In this document: piece after piece, positions 1-8,109 of the stretch | Numbering within the stretch: position 1 is the first letter of the stretch | How the letters are laid out: each line of letters starts with the position of its first letter | NCBI GenBank assembly: GCA_964427485.1 | Contig: CAYRUP010000020.1 | Location: forward strand, 1-19,682 | From: CAYRUP01 sp964427485 | GTDB taxonomy: Bacteria > Pseudomonadota > Gammaproteobacteria > DSM-16500 | Length of the DNA: 19,682 nt | Reading direction: 5' to 3' | Translations under genes and position numbers: made by a program | Notes under the pieces: generated by a model | The model's input: only the letters and a program-made list of their open reading frames with translations | What the model was told of the DNA's origin: nothing | Databases searched by the model: none

Positions 1-473
1 ACATTTTTGAAATAAAGATAAGGGAATGCAGGATAATAATAATGGCCTTCTGGCGAAATCCCTTGATGCATTGCTTTGATAAATTGATCATCGGTCCAAT
101 TTCCAATACCCGTTTCTTTGTCGGGTGTAATATTAGGCGAATAAATAATACCGAAAGGCGTTTGCATCGGCAGACCACCTGCAAACGGGTGTCCTTTCGC
201 AGCAGAATTAGTATGACACGCCATGCAGTCACCCACTTTTGCAAGGTACTCACCCCGTTTGATGAGAGCGGGATCTTTTCCCGTCGTGTTAAGCGGTGGA
301 TAATCGACAAAATTAGGCTCTGCATTATCCTCATTGACAGCGGTCATTTGTTGGACGTTTTTGATGATGCCGAGGAGAGTGAAGCTGCCTGCAAAAACGA
401 CTGCTAGCAGTAAGATGACAACCAAAGCGACATTGCGCTTTTTTGACAAAAATTTCCGGATGAATTTTTTCAC
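1..473 (-). CDS. Membrane-anchored cytochrome c, alcohol/gluconate dehydrogenase cytochrome-subunit type (partial, 5' end only)
   Basis: The minus strand has an open frame from a GTG at 473 to the window edge, giving 157 visible residues. The GTG is chosen because AAGGG lies 8 bases upstream and no in-frame ATG precedes the conserved region. An N-terminal hydrophobic segment (about residues 14-37) should act as export signal or membrane anchor. It is followed by a heme c site CMACH (C83, C86, H87) and the stretches AFAGG-like PFAGGLPMQTPFG and SPNITPDKETGIG. These are typical of the periplasmic multi-heme cytochrome c subunits that pass electrons from membrane-bound dehydrogenases to quinone or oxidase. 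Further heme sites would lie beyond the edge. The gene diverges from coxB, with 187 bases between the two starts. The family call is from motif recognition; the dehydrogenase partner is unknown. Confidence 0.8.
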   Translation of the reverse strand, partial: MKKFIRKFLSKKRNVALVVILLLAVVFAGSFTLLGIIKNVQQMTAVNEDNAEPNFVDYPPLNTTGKDPALIKRGEYLAKVGDCMACHTNSAAKGHPFAGGLPMQTPFGIIYSPNITPDKETGIGNWTDDQFIKAMHQGISPEGHYYYPAFPYLYFKN

Positions 474-660
474 GAATCTATCCCTTAAAAAGCTTTTTTG
501 TTTATTATGACGCCGCACATTTTATAGCTATTTCAACTGAATGCAAACTTTTCTATAGCCATAAATATACTTTAGACTTGTGTTATTTAAAAAATATGTT
601 TTAATTGTGTCGCATTTAGGAACAGAAAAATACCTGCGATTTGTTTAGAAAGGTTTATCT
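474..660. promoter_or_regulatory. Divergent intergenic region between the cytochrome c gene and coxB
   Basis: This 187-base AT-rich region must hold promoters for both diverging transcripts. On the plus strand a weak pair is visible: TTGTGT at 578-583, a 17-base spacer, then TTAATT at 601-606. On the minus strand a TATAAA lies near 525-530 without a convincing -35. No operator palindrome stands out. The ribosome binding site for coxB is the AAAGG about 7 bases before 661. The exact promoter positions are low-confidence guesses. Confidence 0.3.
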
Positions 661-1806
661 ATGCAGAATTTGATCACTCGATTAACTCTTTTTATTAGTC
701 TCTGTTTTATGACAGTGACTGCACATGCCACACCTGGGTTGAATATGCCCTATGGTGTATCACCCATCAGTCACGAAATTTATAATCTGCACATGGCGGC
801 TTTTTATGTTTGTTGCGGCATTGGCGTGCTGGTATTTGGCGTGCTGCTTTATTCTTTAATTGTTTTTCGTAAATCAAAAGGTGCCGTGTCTGCTCATTTC
901 CATCAGCATTTGGGTATCGAAATTCTTTGGACGACCATTCCTTTTATCATTCTAGTTGCATTGGCCGTACCGGCTACGATTGTTTTGCAACATATTCATA
1001 ATACTGATAATGCAGCGCTCACCATTAAAGTGACAGGCTATCAGTGGAAATGGAAATATGAATACTTGGATCAAGGTATTAGTTTCTTTAGTAATCTTTC
1101 TACAACTCAAGATCAAATTCAAAATAAAGCACCGAAAGATGAATGGTTTTTATTGGAAGTCGATAATCCTCTCGTTGTACCGGTTAACACCAAAGTACGT
1201 TTGTTGGTCACGGCCGATGATGTGATTCACGCATGGTGGGTGCCAGAGTTAGGTGTGAAGCAAGATGCGATTCCGGGTTATATCAATGAGAATTGGATTT
1301 ATATTTCAACACCTGGAACCTATCGCGGTCAGTGTGGTGAACTGTGTGGAATCAATCATGGATTTATGCCCATTGTGGTCAAAGCCGTTTCGCAAGCGGA
1401 ATTCAATCAATGGGCGAAAGAACATCAACCCGCCGCCGTGCGTGCAACAATGAAAGAAAATATGAAGCCCATGACGGAACCGGAATTAGTCGCAGCAGGA
1501 AAACTCCAATACGAAAAAAGTTGCGCGATGTGCCATCAAGGGAATGGCGAAGGTTTGCCGCCGAGCTTTCCTCCTTTGGAGAAGAGTCGAGTCGTAACGG
1601 GCCCGTTAGAATCGGATATCAAGTTTGTCTTAACCGGCGTGCCAGGCACTGCTATGCAAGCATTTGGTGATCAATTGGATAACAAAACGTTAGCTGAAAT
1701 TATTACCTACATACGACACGCGTGGGGTAATGAAGAAATAAACAAGAAACATAAATATCCTACTGTCGCACAACCTGAAGATATCGAAAAAGCGCGGCAG
1801 AAATAA
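661..1806 (+). CDS. coxB: Cytochrome c oxidase subunit II with C-terminal cytochrome c domain (caa3-type)
   Basis: Subunit II of the heme-copper oxidase carries the CuA centre that accepts electrons from cytochrome c and passes them to subunit I. The 381-residue protein has a signal peptide (about 1-23), two membrane segments (about 46-70 and 87-109), the aromatic-rich stretch YQWKWKYEY, and a periplasmic cupredoxin domain. The CuA ligands are all visible: H190, then C225, E227, C229, H233 and M236 in GQCGELCGINHGFM. After this domain a cytochrome c domain has its heme site CAMCH (C288, C291, H292). This fused form is the caa3 type, in which the heme c domain feeds CuA directly. AAAGG about 7 bases upstream supports the ATG. 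It is the first gene of the oxidase cluster, 26 bases ahead of coxA. Confidence 0.97.
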   Translation: MQNLITRLTLFISLCFMTVTAHATPGLNMPYGVSPISHEIYNLHMAAFYVCCGIGVLVFGVLLYSLIVFRKSKGAVSAHFHQHLGIEILWTTIPFIILVALAVPATIVLQHIHNTDNAALTIKVTGYQWKWKYEYLDQGISFFSNLSTTQDQIQNKAPKDEWFLLEVDNPLVVPVNTKVRLLVTADDVIHAWWVPELGVKQDAIPGYINENWIYISTPGTYRGQCGELCGINHGFMPIVVKAVSQAEFNQWAKEHQPAAVRATMKENMKPMTEPELVAAGKLQYEKSCAMCHQGNGEGLPPSFPPLEKSRVVTGPLESDIKFVLTGVPGTAMQAFGDQLDNKTLAEIITYIRHAWGNEEINKKHKYPTVAQPEDIEKARQK

Positions 1807-1832
1807 AAAATTTAGTGTGGAGTTAAATTCTC

Positions 1833-3449
1833 ATGAGTGAAGCATCCGTACACCATCATGACACAACCTTTGATGATCATCATGATCATCATGACCATCA
1901 TGGGCCAGAGAAAGGCATAAAACGCTGGTTGTTTACCACAAATCACAAAGATATCGGAACGTTATATCTTTATTTTAGCCTGATTATGTTATTTATCGGT
2001 GGCTTCATGGCGCTGCTGATTCGCGTCGAATTATTTGAGCCAGGCAAAGTATTAATGGATCCGGAATATTTCAACCAAATGACGACCATGCATGGATTAA
2101 TCATGGTGTTTGGTGTGATTATGCCTGCGATGGCGGGGCTTGCAAATTGGTTAATTCCAATGATGATTGGTGCGCAAGATATGGCGCTGCCACGCTTGAA
2201 TAACTGGAGTTTTTGGTTATTGCCATTTGCTTTTTCCATGTTAATCAGTACGATGTTAATGAGTGGTCCAGCACCGGATTTTGGTTGGACGTTCTATGCA
2301 CCTTTGTCAACAACATACGGTCCTAAGAGTACAGACTTTTTTATTTTCTCCATTCACATGATGGGCGCTTCCTCCATATTGGCTTCTTTGAATATTGTGG
2401 TAACCATTTTTAATATGCGTGCGCCGGGTATGACATGGTTTAAGCTTCCCATGTTTGTTTGGAGTTGGCTGGTCACGGCGTTTCTTTTGTTGGCGGTCAT
2501 GCCGGTGTTGGCGGGCTGCGTTACCATGATGTTAATGGATCGGCATTTCCATACTAGCTTCTTTAGTGCCGCCGGGGGCGGTGATCCTTTACTTTTTCAG
2601 CATGTCTTTTGGTTTTTTGGCCATCCTGAAGTCTATATTTTAATTTTGCCAGGCTTTGGTGTCATTTCAGAAATCATCCAAACTTTTGCGCGCAAGAGAC
2701 TTTTTGGTTATCACGCGATGGTCTATGCAACAATCATGATTGCAGTCGTGGGTTTCGTGGTGTGGATGCACCATATGTTTACGACGGGTGCACCGCTTGC
2801 TGCGCAACTTTATTTTATGTATGCAACCATGCTCGTTGCGGTTCCAACGGGTATCAAAGTATTTAACTGGCTGGCAACTTTGTTCAAAGGTTCTATCACA
2901 TTTGAAACACCGATGTTGTTTGCCTTGGGTTTTCTCGTCATGTTCACCATCGGTGGATTTTCGGGTTTGATGTTGGCATTAGTGCCCAGCGATTATCAAT
3001 ATCGTGATAGTTATTTTGTTGTTGCGCATTTCCATTATGTGCTTGTGTCGGGTTCTTTATTTACGATTCTTGCGGCTGTTTACTACTGGTTACCAAAATG
3101 GACCGGGAATATGTATAGCGAAAGATTAGGCCAAATTCATTTCTGGTTATCTGTCATTGGAATGAATCTGACTTTCTTGCCGATGCACTTTTTAGGATTG
3201 GCGGGCATGCCACGTCGAATTCCTGATTACGCTTTGCAATTCACTGACTTTAATCAAATGTGTACGATAGGCGCGTTTATTTTTGGCTTTGCACAATTGA
3301 TCTTTTTATACATCGTATTGAAAGCGTGTTTCGGTAAGCGTACCGAACATCTCAGCCCAGGCGTATGGGAAGGCTCCCACGGGTTGGAATGGACTCTTCC
3401 AACACCTGCGCCTTATCATACTTTTGAAACTGCGCCGGTTCTGAAATAA
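1833..3449 (+). CDS. coxA: Cytochrome c oxidase subunit I (A1 type)
   Basis: This is the catalytic subunit that reduces oxygen to water and pumps protons across the inner membrane. The 538 residues contain about twelve membrane helices. Heme a ligands are H87 and H401; the heme a3 ligand is H399 (HFHYV). CuB ligands are H264 in GHPEVY plus H313 and H314, with the cross-linking tyrosine Y268. E266 in the same motif marks the A1 family. D-channel residues D116, N123 and N124, and the K-channel lysine K342, are present, so proton pumping looks intact. The length is normal for subunit I alone, so subunit III is not fused here. An odd feature is a histidine/aspartate-rich N-terminus (residues 7-23, nine histidines). 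The start is supported by GGAG about 10 bases upstream. Confidence 0.98.
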   Translation: MSEASVHHHDTTFDDHHDHHDHHGPEKGIKRWLFTTNHKDIGTLYLYFSLIMLFIGGFMALLIRVELFEPGKVLMDPEYFNQMTTMHGLIMVFGVIMPAMAGLANWLIPMMIGAQDMALPRLNNWSFWLLPFAFSMLISTMLMSGPAPDFGWTFYAPLSTTYGPKSTDFFIFSIHMMGASSILASLNIVVTIFNMRAPGMTWFKLPMFVWSWLVTAFLLLAVMPVLAGCVTMMLMDRHFHTSFFSAAGGGDPLLFQHVFWFFGHPEVYILILPGFGVISEIIQTFARKRLFGYHAMVYATIMIAVVGFVVWMHHMFTTGAPLAAQLYFMYATMLVAVPTGIKVFNWLATLFKGSITFETPMLFALGFLVMFTIGGFSGLMLALVPSDYQYRDSYFVVAHFHYVLVSGSLFTILAAVYYWLPKWTGNMYSERLGQIHFWLSVIGMNLTFLPMHFLGLAGMPRRIPDYALQFTDFNQMCTIGAFIFGFAQLIFLYIVLKACFGKRTEHLSPGVWEGSHGLEWTLPTPAPYHTFETAPVLK

Positions 3450-3464
3450 TATCAATCCTCGTAG

Positions 3465-3484
3465 AGGCACGGCACGCCGTGCCT
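3465..3484. repeat. Perfect short palindrome (9-base arms), REP-like
   Basis: AGGCACGGC and GCCGTGCCT form a perfect 9-base inverted repeat with a 2-base centre, in the 100-base gap between coxA and cox11. It is much more GC-rich than its surroundings. There is no T-tract after it, so it is not a standard intrinsic terminator. It resembles the dispersed REP-like palindromes of gammaproteobacteria and could attenuate or stabilise the coxA transcript end. Confidence 0.6.
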
Positions 3485-3549
3485 GGCGGTCTGGACAGTC
3501 AAATTTATCAAGGATAGCGAGGTATAAATTAATTTTATAGGTTTTCAAC

Positions 3550-4128
3550 ATGACCAACTCCATACAGAAAAAAAATCAACGACTTCTTATTATGCTTTTG
3601 TGTGGTGTCTTATTCATGTTTGGATTTTGCTATATGTTAGTCCCATTGTATGAGCTGATTTGTAAAAAAGAAGGCATTAACGGTAAATCAGTCAATGCAG
3701 CAGCGAAATTTGATCCCCATATGCAGGTCGATAAATCCAGAGTGATAAAAGTTTATTTTACTACCACACTCCATAGCGGCTTGAAATTCAAGTTTATACC
3801 TTTACAGCACTCTATCGAAATACACCCGGGTGAACGCAAATTAATTTATTTCTATGCGGAAAATCAATCAGGTCAAGAGATCACAGTGCAGGCTATTCCT
3901 AGCATTACCCCCATGGATGGTGCGCGATTTTTAAAGAAAACCGAATGTTTTTGCTTTACCCAGCAATATTTTTTCCAGGGTGAAAAAGCCGATATGCCTG
4001 TGTATTTTTTCGTAGATCCCGCAATTTCTAAAGATATTAAGGAACTTACATTATCTTATACGTTGTTTGATGCTAAGGGGTATGTGAAAAAACAGCAGCA
4101 TTTTACGAAGGGTAGGATTGAGTTGTAG
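3550..4128 (+). CDS. ctaG: Cytochrome c oxidase assembly protein Cox11 (CuB copper chaperone)
   Basis: Cox11 delivers copper to the CuB site of subunit I. The 192-residue protein has one N-terminal membrane anchor (about residues 12-33, ending VPLYELIC) and a periplasmic immunoglobulin-like domain. The conserved copper-binding motif CFCF is visible (C133, C135), within the typical ECFCFTQQ context. Length and motif order fit the family. It lies 100 bases after coxA; a weak TAGG is 9 bases before the ATG. In related gammaproteobacteria the next gene is normally coxC (subunit III), but here a palindromic repeat and then SURF1 follow. Confidence 0.96.
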   Translation: MTNSIQKKNQRLLIMLLCGVLFMFGFCYMLVPLYELICKKEGINGKSVNAAAKFDPHMQVDKSRVIKVYFTTTLHSGLKFKFIPLQHSIEIHPGERKLIYFYAENQSGQEITVQAIPSITPMDGARFLKKTECFCFTQQYFFQGEKADMPVYFFVDPAISKDIKELTLSYTLFDAKGYVKKQQHFTKGRIEL

Positions 4129-4136
4129 TGAAGGGT

Positions 4137-4229
4137 ATTTTGTTGTGAATACCCTCATCCCCAGTAAAAAACTCCCTTCTCCCAACGTAGTTGGGAGAAG
4201 GGTTGGGGATGAGGGTCTCAACCCAAAAT
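4137..4229. repeat. Nested inverted repeat, short copy of the CCCTCATCCCC/CCCTTCTCCC family
   Basis: Outer arms ACCCTCATCCCC (4151-4162) and GGGGATGAGGGT (4205-4216) are perfect complements. Inside them CCCTTCTCCCAA (4174-4185) pairs with TTGGGAGAAGGG (4191-4202) around a 5-base loop. Imperfect pairing continues outward to ATTTTG at 4137 and CAAAAT ending at 4229. It fills most of the gap between cox11 and SURF1. A longer relative sits at 11823-11962. Such nested palindromes are known as dispersed non-autonomous elements in several gammaproteobacteria; as RNA it would form a strong hairpin that could stop or process the transcript. Confidence 0.8.
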
Positions 4230-4253
4230 TCGCATCTTGCATCACTATGAGTA

Positions 4254-4259
4254 TATAAT
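4254..4259 (+). promoter_or_regulatory. Candidate -10 box upstream of SURF1
   Basis: A perfect TATAAT lies 31 bases before the SURF1 ATG and downstream of the palindrome. No good -35 is found at 16-18 bases distance (the nearest TTGCAT at 4237-4242 is too close). It may give SURF1 and the genes after it a separate promoter, since the hairpin could block read-through from cox11. This is a weak call. Confidence 0.35.
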
Positions 4260-4290
4260 GGCACACTTTTGACTGATACAGAGTACCAGC

Positions 4291-5037
4291 ATGGCAGTAG
4301 GATCTTTACAATTTAATTTCCGACACCAAACCTATCTATTTCAATTTAGAGTGGTTTTTACGCTGCTATGTTTGTTTTTATTCAGTATTTGTTGTTTGTT
4401 AGGCATATGGCAACTCCATCGCTATACTTATAAAAAAATCTTATTAAACCAATATCATGAACGTTTAACAGCCGAGGTAAAACCCTTCAGAGAAATAGCC
4501 GAACAATCTAATTTACAGTTTCAACATGTAAACGTAGCGGGCGAATATCTCAGTAATGAAACAATGCTGGTGCAAAATCGTTTTTATCATGATCAACTGG
4601 GGTTTGAAGTATTAACGCCATTTCGTGTTTTTGGCGAAAAAAAATTATTATTAGTAGACCGCGGTTGGGTGCAAAAACCTTTGCAACAGGTATTGCCAGA
4701 GATTCCGTCAGTCGATGGTAAGCAGAATATTCAAGGTTATATTAAATTACTCGATGAATATCAATTTATCTTGGGGGACAATATTCTTGAGCCCGATGAT
4801 AAGCCGATTATAATGCAACGAATTGATATGAATGACATAAGTGCTACTTTGCAACAGCGATTTTATCCTTTTATTTTGCGTTTAGACCCAGCACAATCGA
4901 ACGGTTTTGTGCGCGATTGGACGATAGCGACAGTAACGAAAGAACGCCATATGGGGTATGCCGTACAATGGTTTGCTTTAGCGCTGGTTTTATTAATAGC
5001 CTATTTTTGTTTTTCTTTCGAACGTAAGGAAACTTAA
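4291..5037 (+). CDS. SURF1 family cytochrome oxidase assembly protein
   Basis: SURF1 (Shy1) proteins help insert heme a into subunit I. The 248-residue protein shows the family layout: an N-terminal membrane helix (about 19-40) followed by GIWQLHRYTYKK, a central periplasmic domain with LLVDRGWV (D123, R124, G125, W126), and a C-terminal membrane helix (about 226-243) ending in FERKET. It follows the palindromic repeat, has its own possible -10 box, and is only 3 bases ahead of the next gene. The Shine-Dalgarno sequence is weak (AGAG). Neighbouring ctaA and ctaB make the heme that SURF1 handles. Confidence 0.93.
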   Translation: MAVGSLQFNFRHQTYLFQFRVVFTLLCLFLFSICCLLGIWQLHRYTYKKILLNQYHERLTAEVKPFREIAEQSNLQFQHVNVAGEYLSNETMLVQNRFYHDQLGFEVLTPFRVFGEKKLLLVDRGWVQKPLQQVLPEIPSVDGKQNIQGYIKLLDEYQFILGDNILEPDDKPIIMQRIDMNDISATLQQRFYPFILRLDPAQSNGFVRDWTIATVTKERHMGYAVQWFALALVLLIAYFCFSFERKET

Positions 5038-5040
5038 CGC

Positions 5041-5559
5041 ATGGCGCGTACCGATAAAAAAAATTATTTACAATTATCATTGCTCATCCTCGTTTTTGTA
5101 ATTCCCGTTGTACTGAGTGTGTTGTTATATTATTACCACACGCATTTTCCGTTTAAAAAATTAAATCACGGCACATTATTGAATGCACCGGTAGACGCAC
5201 ATTATTTATATTCGGCAATGAGTGATGGGAATGAAAAAAAATGGCGAGTAATTTATGTGTCAGGTGAGGTATGTGATGCGGCATGCCGAACCATAGATCA
5301 TCAACTGCGGCAGATACAAATCGCGTTAGGCAAAGACAGTAATCGTATCGCTACGATTTTGTTAGGAAATCAAACGAAACAATTAGAAAAATTAAAAAGT
5401 ACCTTGTCACAACAAGAAAAAAAACCATTTGAGGTCAATAATAAAATTTATTTAGTGGATCCTATCGGTAATTTATTTATGTATTACAGCAGTACAACCA
5501 ATCCTATGGATGTGTTGAAAGATTTGAAACGTGTGTTAGAGGTATCACAAATTGGTTAG
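5041..5559 (+). CDS. Membrane-anchored thioredoxin-fold-like protein of the oxidase cluster (CxxxC)
   Basis: This 172-residue protein occupies the place of the conserved small gene between SURF1 and ctaA in many gammaproteobacterial oxidase clusters. It has one N-terminal membrane helix (about 12-33), then a soluble region with VSGEVCDAACRTIDHQL (C78 and C82, a CxxxC pair spaced as in SCO1) and a late stretch IYLVDPIGNLFMYY that fits the last strands of a thioredoxin fold. The distal histidine that SCO proteins use as third copper ligand is not visible. It may therefore act as a thiol-disulfide partner in copper assembly, which is inference. The start directly follows the SURF1 stop; the 3' end overlaps ctaA by 8 bases. 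Confidence 0.8.
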   Translation: MARTDKKNYLQLSLLILVFVIPVVLSVLLYYYHTHFPFKKLNHGTLLNAPVDAHYLYSAMSDGNEKKWRVIYVSGEVCDAACRTIDHQLRQIQIALGKDSNRIATILLGNQTKQLEKLKSTLSQQEKKPFEVNNKIYLVDPIGNLFMYYSSTTNPMDVLKDLKRVLEVSQIG

Positions 5560-6577
5560 TCAGCGTTTTCTTTCCAGACTCGCATTCTGCGCCAGTTTTT
5601 TTGCGCTCTGTGTCATCGCATTAGGTGCATTTACGCGCTTGATTGATGCAGGATTAGGTTGTCCTGATTGGCCTGGTTGTTATGGACATATCACCGTGCC
5701 AGTGACTGAAACGGCGAAACAATTTGCGACACTTCATTTTCCAGGTACGAATCTCGTTGCTTATAAAGCATGGGCTGAAATGATTCATCGCTATTTCGTT
5801 GCGGGTTTAAGTTGTTTTATTTTGATTATCATCGCGATTGTTATCAGTAAAAAAACCTTTCGCATACGCAGCAATTTGTTACTGTGCGGATTTTTAGTTG
5901 TGTTGCTGGCTTATCAAATCATGTTGGGTCAATGGACTGTTACACTCAAATTATTACCCAGCATTGTGTCGCAACATTTGCTCGGAGGTTATTTAATATT
6001 ATCCACACTTTGGCTGATTTATTTAAATAACAAAATAGTCAAAGTACAAGGCGCGAATCCACACCTTAAAAAATTATTACCTTGGACTGCGCTCGCTCTC
6101 ATTTTGGTGCTCATGCAGATTATGTTAGGTGCATGGACGAGCACGAATTATGCCTCTTTAAGTTGTCCTGATTTTCCATTCTGCGTTAATAACCAAACAA
6201 CCGTATTTCATTTTAAGGAAGCATATAATTTATTTGCGCCACTGGGCGTTAATTATGAAGGCGGTGTCTTGTCCACCACAATTCGTCAAACGATTCAAAT
6301 GACGCATCGATTTGGCGCAGTCATTGTAACTTTATACTTATTTGCACTTTTCGCGTTTGCAAGTTTGCAGTTAAAATCACGGCCAGATTTAATGAAATCA
6401 CTTTATTTAATTTTAGGCTTATTGTGTTTGCAGCTTTGTGTCGGCATTAGCAATGTGATATTCAAACTTCCGCTCGTGACAGCAATCAGTCATACATTGC
6501 TTGCAGCATTACTTTTGCTTTCTGTACTTACTTTTTTTGTTAAATTGATTTTTGCGAGTCGTGGAGTATCCAAATGA
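5552..6577 (+). CDS. ctaA: Heme A synthase
   Basis: CtaA oxidises the C8 methyl group of heme O to a formyl group, giving heme A for the oxidase. The 341-residue protein has eight likely membrane helices. Conserved histidines that bind the two hemes are at H79 (MIHRYF), H142 (QHLLGG), H252 (MTHRFG) and H314 (SHTLL). The extracytoplasmic cysteine pair C37/C43 in GLGCPDWPGC is present, with a second CPDFPFC-type loop. The start is TTG at 5552, inside the stop of the previous gene, with GAGG 9 bases upstream; no other start would keep the N-terminal helix. It overlaps ctaB by 4 bases (ATGA), so translation is probably coupled. Confidence 0.96.
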   Translation: MVSQRFLSRLAFCASFFALCVIALGAFTRLIDAGLGCPDWPGCYGHITVPVTETAKQFATLHFPGTNLVAYKAWAEMIHRYFVAGLSCFILIIIAIVISKKTFRIRSNLLLCGFLVVLLAYQIMLGQWTVTLKLLPSIVSQHLLGGYLILSTLWLIYLNNKIVKVQGANPHLKKLLPWTALALILVLMQIMLGAWTSTNYASLSCPDFPFCVNNQTTVFHFKEAYNLFAPLGVNYEGGVLSTTIRQTIQMTHRFGAVIVTLYLFALFAFASLQLKSRPDLMKSLYLILGLLCLQLCVGISNVIFKLPLVTAISHTLLAALLLLSVLTFFVKLIFASRGVSK

Positions 6578-7449
6578 AAGCAGTTCTTCATGATTATTTG
6601 GAATTGTGCAAACCACGCGTTGTCATGTTAATGCTGCTGACTTCCCTTGTAGGGATGTGTCTAGCACCATCAACATCCCTACCTATTACAGCACTGATAT
6701 TTGGCAACTTGGGAATTGCTTTGGTGGCAGGTGCTGCAGCGGCATTGAATCATGTCGCAGATCAGCATATTGATAAAATGATGCGGCGCACGCAGAATCG
6801 TCCGATTGTCCAGGGTAAAATCAGTACGTTAAACAGCATTATTTTCGCAAGCGTACTTTGTTGTATCGGATTGGTGGTGTTGCTGTTATTCACAAATCTA
6901 TTGACTGCGTTATTAACGTTTTTATCCTTAATCGGTTACGCTGTTTGTTACACACTTTATTTGAAACATGCTACACCACAAAATATTGTGATTGGCGGTG
7001 TGGCTGGAGCAATCCCTCCTTTGTTAGGATGGACAGCGGTAACGGGCGCGGTGAGTGCAGAAGCATTATTGCTCGTGATGATTATTTACATTTGGACGCC
7101 ACCGCATTTTTGGGCGCTCGCAATTCATCGTTTTGATGATTATGCCAAAGCCAAAGTCCCGATGCTGCCTAATACGCATGGTATTGCATTTACTAAATTA
7201 AATATTGTGCTCTATACCATCCTCCTTACGATTACCACATCGCTTCCTTATATTATTGGCATGTCCGGCCTGATTTATTTTGTGGGTGTGACAGCGGCGA
7301 ATGTGATTTTTCTGTTTTATGTCTTGCGTCTCTATTTTAGAGAAGATAAACGTTACGCAATGGCGACGTTCAAATATTCTATTTATTATCTCGGAATATT
7401 ATTTTTATTATTATTAATTGATCATTATTTTAGAGGTACTTATACATGA
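6574..7449 (+). CDS. ctaB: Protoheme IX farnesyltransferase (heme O synthase)
   Basis: This UbiA-family membrane prenyltransferase adds a farnesyl group to protoheme to give heme O, the substrate of CtaA. The 291 residues contain the diagnostic NxxxDxxxD motif (N59, D63, D67) in the stretch NHVADQHIDKMMRRTQNRP, then YLKHATPQN, and the second conserved loop WTPPHFWALAIHRFDDY followed by AKAKVPMLP. Length and number of membrane helices fit the family. It overlaps both neighbours by 4 bases (ATGA), so ctaA, ctaB and the SCO1 gene form one translationally coupled unit. Confidence 0.97.
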   Translation: MKAVLHDYLELCKPRVVMLMLLTSLVGMCLAPSTSLPITALIFGNLGIALVAGAAAALNHVADQHIDKMMRRTQNRPIVQGKISTLNSIIFASVLCCIGLVVLLLFTNLLTALLTFLSLIGYAVCYTLYLKHATPQNIVIGGVAGAIPPLLGWTAVTGAVSAEALLLVMIIYIWTPPHFWALAIHRFDDYAKAKVPMLPNTHGIAFTKLNIVLYTILLTITTSLPYIIGMSGLIYFVGVTAANVIFLFYVLRLYFREDKRYAMATFKYSIYYLGILFLLLLIDHYFRGTYT

Positions 7450-8105
7450 CGAAAACGACACAAACAAAAAATACCAAATTAATTGGCGCTATTTTAGCAA
7501 TAGTTGCAGTCATTGCTGCTGTGGAAATTTATTTTGGATTTTTGCAGCATAAAGAAGTTGCCAATAATGTTAAAATTGACGGTGTATTCTTAGCTCAAAC
7601 GCAAAAAATCAACGATTTCCAATTATCTGCCACCAATGGCAAAACATTTAGTAAAGCCAATTTAAAAGGACGTTGGACCATGATGTTCTTTGGTTTCACC
7701 AATTGCGGCATGGTTTGTCCGACGAGTATGTCTGCACTGAATAGCATGTATAAATTATTAGAGAAAGATTTACCGGAAAATCAATTACCGCAAGTGGTGA
7801 TGGTTTCTGTCGATCCCGATCGTGATTCTATGCAACGCATGCAAGATTATGTCAAATCGTTCAATCCACATTTTATCGGTGCACGTGCTGACATTGCTGA
7901 AACAGTGCAATTAGAAAAACAATTACATATTGCCGCAGCAAAAATAGAAGCAGATGGTCAAGGCAAAAATCAATATACCATCAATCACAGCGCCGAAGTT
8001 TTATTGTTTAATCCAGCGGGTGACGTGCAAGCATTTTTGTCATATCCCCATAAGGCAGAGCAAATGGCACAAGATTACAAATTAATTCTGAAATCACTAG
8101 GCTAA
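7446..8105 (+). CDS. SCO1/SenC family copper chaperone
   Basis: SCO1 proteins carry copper to, and reduce the cysteines of, the CuA site in subunit II. The 219-residue protein has an N-terminal membrane anchor (about 12-32) and a thioredoxin-fold domain. The copper ligands are all present: the CxxxC pair C87 and C91 in FTNCGMVCPTSM, and the distal histidine H181 in NHSAEVLLF. SVDPDRDS and the C-terminal Y-x-x-ILKSL region also fit the family. It overlaps the end of ctaB by 4 bases and is 4 bases ahead of the TlpA-like gene. It complements Cox11, so both copper centres have a dedicated chaperone here. Confidence 0.95.
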   Translation: MTKTTQTKNTKLIGAILAIVAVIAAVEIYFGFLQHKEVANNVKIDGVFLAQTQKINDFQLSATNGKTFSKANLKGRWTMMFFGFTNCGMVCPTSMSALNSMYKLLEKDLPENQLPQVVMVSVDPDRDSMQRMQDYVKSFNPHFIGARADIAETVQLEKQLHIAAAKIEADGQGKNQYTINHSAEVLLFNPAGDVQAFLSYPHKAEQMAQDYKLILKSLG

Positions 8106-8109
8106 AATA

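Noticed and set aside
42..407. Plus-strand open frame of 121 codons
   Set aside because: It is the antisense of the cytochrome c gene, whose minus-strand frame has a heme site, anchor and ribosome binding site; the plus frame has no recognisable features.
1265..1670. Open frames in other frames inside coxB
   Set aside because: CoxB has all CuA and heme ligands in its own frame; the others are shadows.
3465..3484. Intrinsic terminator after coxA
   Set aside because: The stem is strong but no T-tract follows, so a standard terminator is not supported.
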